From: Saccharum officinarum
Taxonomy: Eukaryota; Streptophyta; Magnoliopsida; Poales; Poaceae
Reading direction: 5' to 3'
NCBI GenBank assembly: GCA_020631735.1
Contig: CM036158.1
Location: 77,789,172-77,853,171, forward strand
DNA: 64,000 nucleotides
Numbering within the stretch: the first letter of the stretch is position 1; every line of letters begins with the position of its first letter. Below the pieces are notes generated by a model. It was not told where the DNA came from. It saw only the letters and a list, made by a program, of their open reading frames with translations, and did no database searches. Made by a program: the position numbers and the translations under genes. Positions 9,820 to 20,800 of the stretch are shown piece by piece.

Positions 9820-11853
9820 ATGGCCACGCCGCCTTCTCCTTCGTCCCCCTCCGCGTCCGGCGAGGTCGCCATCCGCAGATTCAGCGGCACCATGGATGCA
9901 TCATCATCGCCCTCAAGGTATGCGCGCGATGTGAACCCCCTCCTTGATGGTCTTCCTTCCTCTTCGATAATCAGGATGGGGACAAGTGGATGGGGCACTC
10001 CAGTCTCCACGCCACGGCTGCGGGAAGAGAGAGAAGCAGCGAGGGAGCGGAATTGCGGAAACCAAAATTAGCCTGTCACAAGCATTGTACTGTGGTCTGT
10101 GGAGATGGGTTATTTTTAGCCTATGATCCGAATCGTTCCTTGCTTGTGCTACATAGTTGCGATATCTCATCAAACCTGGTTCCGAGGGCTGAATAGGAGC
10201 AGCCATTCCATGGAATTAATGGCCCCATACAAAGCAAACATGAACAACTAAGCTTGCTAAATTTCACGCCTATTGATGATTGACTTCAGTTGCTGCTGCT
10301 GCTGTTTCATTTTTTTGACTCTATACTACAGTGGGTTCGTAATTGCTAGGGATTACCTGTCTGTACACTCTGTGGTGGCCGGTGGGTTCTCTCTACTCCA
10401 ACCCAACATGCATGCATATGCTTTTGGCCACAAATTCTGGCATTACCATGTATCATTAGTAAATCTTTTTGGCTATGCGAAGATGGAAATCAAAATAACC
10501 TATGTGTCCCATGTACTTATGCGCACCTACTGTGACATGCTCAAGTTAATCTGTTCGATAAGTCTGTTACAGACTTACAGTCATCTAAGTCATTTATCCA
10601 GCTTGAGTAATTGCTTAGGTTCATGCTCGGTTTATAGATTTTTCATTCTCGTGAATCATGGAGCAGATTTAGCAAGCTATCCAATGATAAACAAGAAAAG
10701 TGGTTGAGCAATTTTCTCTCTTCTGCATGCTCTTTTTTCAGGACCGAGTTGTTGACCATGGTGAAGAAGCACTCACATTTGATTGGGTGGACAATTGTTG
10801 ATGCTGAGGATGATGCATCAGATGTGGGAATGGATGATAAGTTCTGGCATGAAATGCTTGATCTATTCTTTGTGCGTGGCAGGCAATCAAAAAGAAGTGA
10901 AGAGGACGACCTCGTCTTCTTTGTTAATAACATGGTAGGTACTCATTATGGTTCCTGCTGATTTAGTCCTCATTCTTGCTTAATAGGTCAATGTTCTTTG
11001 AAAATCCACTACTATTCTTATCTTGATATTACTTGGTGTTGATGCAGAAATTGCATGGTTATGGTTTTAATGATAACATGGAAGATCCGCCTCCCTTTTT
11101 TGTACGGAGATGGGCTACCACGGTAAATGAAGAAATACCTGGTCTACTTTACTTCAGATCACCTGAGACCTAATGCTTATGACTTTGTTGCAATAGATTC
11201 AAGAAAATATTACATGTTTCTTGCTCTTCATTTGTATTTTAGTGGCATTTGTACGTGAGTTCATTTATTGGGTACTATGAAAAGGTGTGCATCGATGTTC
11301 CTCTGAATGTTTTTTTCCCTAACTGAAAGTTTCAGTGCATATCCTTCATCCTTGTTAGGTTTTAAGTTTACTTGAGTAATGCAGTGTTTTTATTTTCTTT
11401 TCTTTCACTAACACAATAACTAGCGCTGAATGATAAATGTGTGCAATTATCCATTCAAGTTAAAAATCTGCACTGAAAAGTGGACTTATGGCATGAATGT
11501 CCTCCTTATATATATTTTTTTTTCCTTAAGTAATTGAGGCTTCCTACCTGTGTGAATGTCTTCCAACTTACATGCATATACATCAGCACATGAAGATGCA
11601 GTATTGTAATTTTCATGTTTGTCAGATATCCTAGCCATTGCGCCTATTACATTTGTTTAATATATTGTTAGCTGGGAAACCTCTGTTAATAAGTCATGCT
11701 CTTTTTGAGTTGATGTGGTAGTTAACATCATATTTTTTATGTGAAGCAGCTTGAAAAGATCAGTATTAATACAGTGGAGATTGATTGGGAGCGTTCCTTC
11801 TATTTGAATTTAATCGCTCACACGTCATACACTGTCACTGTTGCAATATTTGG
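9820..11853 (+). CDS. KIAA0930-like gene, exons 1-4
   Basis: Exon 1 (9820-9917) encodes a Ser/Pro-rich N-terminus starting [10 protein letters not shown] and ends two bases into a codon at AAG|GTATGC. Exon 2 (10742-10934) encodes [20 protein letters not shown] onward and ends at ATG|GTAGGT. Exon 3 (11048-11122, 25 codons) begins [10 protein letters not shown] and ends ACG|GTAAAT. Exon 4 (11750-11853) contains the family block [20 protein letters not shown] and ends GG|GTATG. The introns are ordinary in length (824, 113 and 627 bp) and show no mobile element. Confidence 0.8.
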
Positions 11854-14800
11854 GTATGTTTCTGCAACAGCTCAATAAAAAAAGCATGCTTAGTAGTTGT
11901 CCTGAATAATTTGCATACAATTCTATGTATGAACAACGACAACCTTAATAATGATTTAATAAAGTAATCTCTCACTTAAAATGTAATGTAGCAGTTCTGA
12001 TAGGCCAACCATGTACAGCTGTCCATCCTCTTGTGTCTTGATTTCTCATCATCTTTTTGAAATTTGCACAGTTGCACATGATAATTCTTTTGACACATGT
12101 AGGTTTTAGGGTAAAAGGTTGAGGATTGGATCTGGCATAAATGATTAGCTTACTGAGCAATTAGGACGATCAAAATTACTTTTCTTCATGAGTTTGATCT
12201 GGCATGCTGTTGGAGTATGTGTGTGTGGGCCTCCAGCCCAGGCCGGCCCATGTAGGGCAAGGCCCATTAGGGTTAGGGTTGGCACTCTATGCCTATATGT
12301 ACCCTGGGGGTTCACCCCCTTCATCAATATAGTCCATTCATTCTAACATGGTATCAGAGGTCTAGCTTTGATCCGGCCGACCAGCCACCTCTTCGCTGCC
12401 TCCAGCGCGCCCCCGGGGAGAGCCACCTCTCCGCCGGGGGCAGCGCCCTTGGTTCGGCGTCGATCCCCTTCGATCCGCGCCCGTAGTCGCGTCAAAAAGT
12501 CCCAGCAGGAGCAGCAAGCAGCAGAGGACCGCCCGCTCTTCGTCCTCGGCGCCAGGGAGCTCCGCCGGCGCGGATCCGCCGCCCCGCCGCTCTGCGCGCC
12601 TCCAGCGCCGCCACCACTCTGGCCGCGGCTGCGGGGGCCAGCGCGGGCGGCCAGGGCGCTCCGCCGGCGCGGATCCGCCGCCTCCTCCCCACCCTGCCTC
12701 CTCCCGGCGTGGATCCGCCGCCTCCTCCCCGCCCTGCCTCCTCCCGGCGTGGATCCGCCGCCTCCTCCCCGCCCTGCCTCTGCCCGGCGCGGATCGCTAC
12801 TCGGCGTCGGGATCCCGCCCTCCCCTGCTCTGGGGGCCGGCGTCGACGCCGGTGCGAGCGCAGAGGCTCCGCCCGGCGCGGCTCAGCCGCCTCCTCGCCG
12901 CCTCTCCGGGAACCTACCGCCCCACCACCACCGCTGCTGCTGCTCTGCTATGTATCTGTTCGTTTGCATTGTGTCGCCCTGCCGTTCGTCGTCTTCATCG
13001 ACACCCCCGAGGACGAGGCCGCTGCTGCGCCCTCCAGGCTGCAGCGGCGCCGCTCGTGGTCTGCCTTCACCGCCGGTGCCGCCGCCTTTCTAGGCGGTCG
13101 CGCCACCCGCCGCCGGTCGTCGTCAAGCAAGCTCTCCGTCCGGAGTCCATGCCCTTTGCCGTCTACCGCGGACAACGCCCCCCTCCCCGCCACCCCTGCT
13201 CTGAGCGCGGGACTTCTACGAGGGCGGGCAGGAAAGCCGCCACCCCACTTCTCCCCCTCTGCCACCCCTGATCTGAGCGCGGACCTCGACTTCTCCGCCA
13301 CCCCTGCTCTGAGCGCGGTCTCCGAGGTATCCGGGTGCGCTGCCATCGCCTGGCGCCCCTGCCGCCGCATGGCTCGGCTCACCGTTCCGCGGCCACGACA
13401 GCTCGGTGTTGCGACTACATCTTCGACCGTCTTCGCTGCCACCTCGACTCGGCGAATTCTACCTCGGCTACGACCACGACGACCTCGACCTCGGCTACTT
13501 CGGCACAAAAAGGGCTATCCTCCACTTCTTCGCTCCAGCCACAACGTCCGCGACACTGGTTGCGACTGCGGGGGATGTCATCGTTTCAGCTTTGTTCGTC
13601 TTTGTTCGTCTCCAGTCTCATCGTGTGTGCGCCCCCGTTGTGACTGCGGGGGGATGTTGGAGTATGTGTGTGTGGGCCTCCAGCCCAGGCCGGCCCATGT
13701 AGGGCAAGGCCCATTAGGGTTAGGGTTGGCACTCTGTGCCTATATGTACCCTAGGGGTTCACCCCCTTCATCAATCTAGTCCATTCATTCTAACAGGGTA
13801 TGTTTCTGCAACAGCTCAATAAAAAAAAGCATGCTTAGTAGTTGTCCTGAATAATTTGCATACAATTCTATGTATGAACAACGACAACCTTAATAATGAT
13901 TTAATAAAGTAATCTCTCACTTAAAATGTAATGTAGCAGTTCTGATATGCCAACCATGTACAGCTGTCCATCCTCTTGTGTCTTGATTTCTCATCATCTT
14001 TTTGAAATTTGCACAGTTGCACATGATAATTCTTTTGACACATGTAGGTTTTGTTAGTCGTTGGATTCGCACTCTTGGTAGTAGCTGAATCCTTACTCTC
14101 ATCGAGAGAGGATGACACTAGGAGTTGGGGCAATTTTCTGGTTTATTTCTCACACAAACTCAAACAATGCCATGCCAACCTGAGGGGTTGGGGATACATA
14201 TTTATAGGCTGCTAGCCAGCCAAGCATATGCCAAGATGCTAGTCTAAGATGCTAGTCTAAGATGCTGTCCTAGATGCCAACTGCTGTCCTAAAAGCAGAT
14301 GCTGTCCTAGATGCTAACTGCTGTCCTAAAAGCAGTCAAAAGATGCTGGACAGAAAGATCATGTGCTGCAGTGTGCAGCAGCCCTACAACCACCAGCCAC
14401 AGAGACTTATCCATCACTCTCCCCCTAAGTCTTGTGTGGCTCCTTGTGAGGTATCTGGGCCATCCCGATCCTGGCGCGAAGTTCCTGAAACTTGATCCGC
14501 CCGAGGGACTTGGTCAGGAAGTCGGCGAGCTGGTCTTGGGTGTTGATGTAGTTGGCCCGGACACTCCCTTCCTCCAGGCAGCTTCTGATGAAGTGGTACC
14601 TCACCCGGATGTGCTTGCTGCGCTCGTGGAAGACAGGATTCTTTGCCAAGGCTAAGGCGGACTTGCTGTCCACCCTGAGCTCCACCGCCTCTGCATCTCT
14701 GCCAAGGAGATCGCCAAGCAGCCGAGCCAGCCACAAGGCCTGAGTAGCAGCGGTAGTGGCTGCGATGTACTCTGCCTCGCAGCTGGACAGAGCCACCACC

Positions 14801-17800
14801 TGCTGCTTGACCGACTGCCAGCTGATCGGACACTTGCCGAGGAAGAACAGCGTCCCGCTGGTGCTCTTGCTCGTGTCGATGTCGCCGGCGTGGTCGCTGT
14901 CGCTGTACCCGATGAAATGCGCCGCACCGGGGCACCTCGGGTAGTGCAAGCCGTAGTCGGAGGTGCCTGCGACGTAGCGGAGGATCCTCTTCACGGCCTG
15001 CTGGTGCTCCGCCGTCGGTCGCTGCATGAACCGGCTGACGTAGCCGACGGCGAACGCCAAGTCCGGTCGCGTGTGGACAAGGTAGCGAAGGCTGCCCACA
15101 ATGCGCCGGTACTGCGTCGCGTCCACCTCCTCCTCCGTACTCTCCCGACTCAGCCTCAGCCTCTCCTCCATAGGAGTGTGGGCTGGGTTGCAGTCGGTGA
15201 GACCGCCTAGCTCCACAATGCGCTTGGCGTAGGCAGTCTGGCGAAGAGAGGTGCCGGAGCTGTCCTGGTGGACCTCGCTCCCCAGGTAGAAGGAGAGAGG
15301 GCCCAAGTCGCTCATCTGGAAAGTCGCCCTCATCTTCTCCTTGAACGCCTCGATCTCCACCTCCTTGGTGCCGGTGATCACCAAGTCGTCGACGTAGACG
15401 CCTACCAGCAGGGCCTTTCCTCCGCTGCCTCGCCGGTAGATGGCCGCCTCGTGTGGGCTTTGCTCGAAGCCCATCCCCTTCAGCGTGGAATCCAGCTTGG
15501 CATTCCACGCCCTCGGTGCCTGTCGCAAGCCATAGAGGGCATTGCGCAGGCGAAGCACCTTGCCCTCCTTGCCGGGAATCGTAAATCCCGGCGGCTGATG
15601 CACGTAGACCTCCTCCTTCAAGTCGCTATTAAGGAACGCCGACTTGACATCCATGTGATGGACACGCCAGCCCTCCTGGGCAGCTAGCGCAAGGAGGAGT
15701 CGCACGGACTCCATCCGTGCAACGGGCGCGAAGGCATCGTCGAAGTCAATTCCTTCTTGCTGGACGAAGCCGCGCGCCACCAGACGCGCCTTGTGCTTGA
15801 TCACCTCTCCGGTCTCGTCCTTCTTGAGCTTGAAGACCCACTTGAGAGAGATGGCGTGGTGGCCAGCTGGAAGATCGGCCAGCTCCCACGTCTTGTTCCG
15901 CTCGACAGCGTCCATCTCCATCTGCATCGCGGCACGCCATGCCGCGTCCCTCTCCGCCTCGGCGAAGGAACGAGGCTCGCCATCGTCCTGTGCGAGGTGC
16001 AGCTCCGCCTCAAAGTCGTGCTGTGCCAGTCCAGGGACCGGCTGCTCGCCGAGGAGGTTGTCCACGGTACGGTAGCGCAGAGGCTCGCCGCCGTGGTAGG
16101 CGTCGATGCGATCCTCGTCGTTGGACAGCGGAGTTGCGAACTCCACTGTGCGCTGCTCGTCGTGGGCCGAAGCTGCCGGTGCCGAGCCTGAAGAGATAGG
16201 GTCCGGTGTAGGATAGCGAGGCGTGGCCGGCGGTGCTGGTGGTGGACTCGCCGGAGCCTGTGGACTTGCCGGAGCTGGTGGTGGCGGTGGTGAAGGACTC
16301 GCCGGAGGTGGTGGCGAACAAGGTGGTGGGGTAGGCGAGCTTGGTGAGGACGAGCTGCTAGCTCCCCCCGCCTCCTTGAAGTGGACGTAGTCGACGACGA
16401 AATCGCTGGTCGTCGGAGTCGAGTCGTCATCCACCATCTTGCTCCACGTCCAGCTTCGCCCCTCGTCGAACGCGACGTCACGCGTGATGCGCACGCGCCG
16501 TGTCGCAGGGTCGAGGACGCGGTAGGCCTTGGCGCCCTCCGCGTAGCCGATGAAGACCCCTGGCGTGCTCCGGTCGTCGAGCTTGCCGACGTGGTTGAGC
16601 TCCTTGACGAAGGCCAGGCAGCCGAAGACACGAAGGTGGCTCACCGCGGGCTTGCGCCCGTGCCAGGCCTCGTATGGCGTCTTGCCGTCGAGGGCCTTGG
16701 TGGGGGAGCGGTTGAGCAAGTGGACGGCGGTCATCACCGCCTCACCCCAGTAGATCGCCGGCATCCCTCTCTGCTTGAGGAGGGCACGGGCAGTGGCCAC
16801 CACCGTCTGGTTGCGGCGCTCGACGACGCCGTTCTGCTGCGGAGTGTACGGCGCGGAGAAGTGGCGGTGGATCCCCTCATCGGCGCAGTACGCCACGAAC
16901 TCGGCCGCCGTGAACTCGCCGCCGTTGTCCGTGCGTAGGACCCGAAGCTTGCGGCCGCACTCCGCCTCCGCAGCAGCTTGAAGACGCTTGATGGCGTCCG
17001 CCGCGGCTGCCTTGGCGTCGAGCAGGACAGCCCACATGTAGCGGGACATGTCGTCGACGAGGAGGAGGAAGTAGCGCCGGCCTCCAGGTGTAGCCGGTGT
17101 CACGGGGCCACAGAGGTCACCGTGTACGAGCTCCAGCTTCTCCTTGGCGCGGAAGCTTGCCTGGCGAGGGAAAGGGAGCCGCCGCAGCTTGGTGAGGACG
17201 CAGGTGTCGCAGAACTGCTCCACGTGGTCGACGTGCGGCATGCCCCGCACCATCTCCTTGCTGCCGAGCTGCCTTAGGGCCTCAAAGTTGAGGTGCCCAA
17301 AGCGCTCGTGCCACCTCCAAGCGTCGTCGTCGCGGCGGGCTGCAAGACAAAGAGGTTGCGCCACCTGTGCGTGAAGGACGTAGAGGCGGTTGCTCCTGTT
17401 GACCTTGACCAGGAGCCGGTGTCGATGATCCCAGATGCGCAACACCCCGTGCTCGATCTCCACGCGCGATCCGCTCTCATCCAGCTGTCCCAAGCTGATG
17501 ATGGAGTTCCTCAACGCGGGGATGTAGTAGACACCGGTGAGCAGCCTGTGCTCGCCAGTCTTGGCGACGAAGACGACAGAGCCGACGCCCTTGATCTCCA
17601 CAGCGGAGGCGTCGCCGAACTTGACGGTGCCTCGAACGCTTGGGTCGAGCTCGGTGAAGAACTCCCGCCGCCCAGTCATGTGGTGGGTGGCGCCGGTGTC
17701 AAGGCACCACCCGTCGGTCTTGTCGTTGCCGGAGCTGTCGTCGAGGAGGGCGTGTGCTTTTGGCTCGTCAAGGTGGAGGAAAGCCGTTGCGGCCGGTGCC

Positions 17801-20800
17801 GCTGGAGGTAGTTCGATGCTCGCATGAGCAATGAACAGAGCCGGCTGCTCCTCTTCCGCCTGCGCGACGTGGGCCTGGCCGCGTCGTGGCTGTCGACAAT
17901 CCTTGGCCCAGTGACCAAGCTTGCCGCAGTTGTAGCAAGGGTCGCCTCGTGCTGGCTTTTGCTTGCCAGCGGCGCCGCCCTGGGCGCCTCCACGATCATC
18001 ACCCTCGGCACGTCCTCGCGCCCCTGCCTGGGCGTCTTTGCGCGGCTTGCCACGCTTGCCACGCTTGCGGCCGCCTGTCATGGAAGAAGGCTCCCCCTTC
18101 TTCCTGTCACCTTGGCCGGCAGCCCACTGCTCCCGAGTGAGGAGGAGCTTCCCGCCAATGGTGACGGGTCCCGAGAGGCGTTGTGGCTCATCGCCGGCAA
18201 CGACCTTGAGGCGGCCCAACGCCTCCTCGATCGTCATCGTGGAGAGGTCCAGCAGAGACTCGATTGAGCGAGCCATCTGCTTGTACTTCTCGGGGACGCA
18301 GCGGAAGAGCTTCTCAACAGCTCTCTCCTCGCCGTAGGTGTCGCCGCCGAACTACACCAACTTCTGCAACAGAGTGTTGAGACGGAGAGCAAAGTCATCA
18401 ACGTCCTCACCTGGCTTGAAGGCCAGGTTCTCCCACTCCTTGCGAAGTGCTTGCAGTGTGGACTTGCGGGCGCGGTCGCTACCGATGCGTGCTGCAGCGA
18501 TGGCGTCCCAAGCCTCCTTGGCAGTCCGCTTGCTGGTAAGCGAAAACTGCATCTCGGACGGGACTGCAGCAATGAGAGCATCCAGCGCCCGTTGATCTTG
18601 GTCGTAGTCAACGTCGCCGTACCGGACTGCATCCCACATATGCCGCACCTGGAGCTTCACCCTCATCACCGCAGCCCACTCAACATAGTTGGTCTTGGTG
18701 AGGGTAGGCCACCCGCCGCCGGGGCCGACGTCCCTGACGACAGCCTGGTAGTGACCACGGTACCGAACCGGGGAGAGAGAGCCGCGCTGCCTGTGAAGGC
18801 CGCGCTCTCCGTCGACCTGTCCGTCGACAGCCTGGTACTCGTGGTGACCACGGTACCGAACCGGGGAGAGAGAGCCGCGCTGCCTATGAAGGCCGCGCTC
18901 TCCGTCGACCCGTCCGCCGCCGCCATGCGCGCCTCCTCCAGGAGCGCCACCGCCGTGCGCGCCTCCTTCAGGAGCGCCGCCGGCGTGTCTGCGCCTGTCT
19001 GGGCTGCCGCCGCGCTCGTGGGCGTGCGCGGCTGCCCACTGCGCCGCTCGCCCTCGCGATGCCTCCCTCTCCAGCAGCTCGAGGTCCGCGTCGGCGCTAT
19101 CATCAGCAGCGATGGAGCTGCTGTTGCTGCCGCGTAGAACCTCGACCTCCGCTGCTGCTACACGCGCTGCATCCGCCGCCGCCGCTGCTTCCACCTCCGC
19201 TCTAGCTGCTGCTAGCTCCGCTGCTGCCAGCCTCGATGCCCTTGCCGCTGCTGCAGCGGCGTCTGCTGCCGCTCGCTCGCGCTTCTCTGCCGCGGCGAGG
19301 TCGGCCTCCTGTCGACGCCGCGCGCTCGAGGCGACCGAGCCCTGAGACTGGCCTGCGGACATGGCGCGCTATCGAGGGGCTGCTGTGTGGAGAGCAGGGG
19401 CAGCCGGAGCTGCTGCTGCTACCGGCTGCGGTTGGGGCTGCTGCGAGGCCGGGAAGGAGAAGAGCAGGAGATGCTCAGGCTACAGGATAGTACGGCTCGG
19501 ATACCACTTGTTAGTCGTTGGATTCGCACTCTTGGTAGTAGCTGAATCCTTACTCTCATCGAGAGAGGATGACACTAGGAGTTGGGGCAATTTTCTGGTT
19601 TATTTCTCACACAAACTCAAACAATGCCATGCCAACCTGAGGGGTTGGGGATACATATTTATAGGCTGCTAGCCAGCCAAGCATATGCCAAGATGCTAGT
19701 CTAAGATGCTGTCCTAGATGCCAACTGCTGTCCTAAAAGCAGATGCTGTCCTAGATGCTAACTGCTGTCCTAAAAGCAGTCAAAAGATGCTGGACACAAA
19801 GATCATGTGCTGCAGTGTGCAGCAGCCCTATAACCACCAGCCACAGAGACTTATCCATCAGGTTTTAGGGTAAAAGGTTGAGGATTGGATCTGGCATAAA
19901 TGATTAGCTTACTGAGCAATTAGGACGATCAAAATTACTTTTCTTCATGAGTTTGATCTGGCATGCTAATGGACAAGAAAATCCTAGATTCTTGTAGCAT
20001 TCGTTGTCACAGAAAATTAGAATCAGTTGTGATATGATTTTTATCCTTATTGTTTGTGGATACTGTATAGTCCCTTGTTGGTATGTTGGTTCTTACGAGC
20101 TACTTCCACAGCATTGGAGATCTTCGCAACCGTGCAGCGAAAAGCAAACAGTTGTGTCCAGTTTATAAGGTATAGTAACAATAGGCATTTTCATTTAGTC
20201 ATCAGTGATTCTTTTCTAGATGGGCACAGACTAAAACTAAAGTTGTTAATAAGCATTTTCATTTAGTCATCAGTGATTCTTTTCTAGATGAGCACAGACT
20301 AAAACTAAAGTTGTTTCCTTCTGCTTTGTTTGAAATTGCTTATCTTTAGTTTTTCACTAATACATATGAAAAATCATTTGATTTCAACTTTGCAATGATT
20401 GAAGGATATCAAATTTAAATTTTTAAGAGATGCCTGCAAATAGTTTGATTTACTTCGCCAAGTTACAGTATATATGTGAACTAAGACATACCAGTTAAAT
20501 TAACATCAATCGTTAATCCTAACTACATAGAATTAAGAAAAGACACACTAATTTCTGTACTTGAAATATGCTCCTGTATGATAGCAAGCTCTACAGTAGA
20601 TGGTTGTTGCAGAGTACTCCCTCACAATTTAATTCCATTATACCCTCTCCATTTCTTATAGCCCTTTGACTGCATGTTTCCTGTATATTCTGCATGAAAC
20701 GGAAAGAATCAGAAGCGTCATATAGGGAAGATGCCCCACTTATATGGCTGACGTTTAATATTGATGTTGCATCAGAGGTGTTGAGAGGCTTTTATGTTTG

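Larger units (their letters stand above)
14052..19860 (-). mobile_element. Ty1/copia LTR retrotransposon in intron 4
   Basis: The element is in antisense orientation, flanked by GGTTT at 14047-14051 and 19861-19865. LTRs are 14052-14416 (365 bp) and 19509-19860 (352 bp). They differ by a 13-bp CTAAGATGCTAGT tandem unit and about two substitutions, so the insertion is recent. On the minus strand the primer site TGGTATCCGAGCC follows the 5' LTR (right side), and the purine tract AGGGGGAGAG precedes the 3' LTR (left side). One long gag-pol frame is broken by a single in-frame TAG. It inserted into the second copy of the duplicated intron segment, so it is younger than that duplication. Confidence 0.95.

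Noticed and set aside
12368..13779. Long Pro/Arg-rich frames in the TRIM interior
   Set aside because: Composition follows GC-rich tandem repeats; no gag, protease or other domain is visible in any frame.
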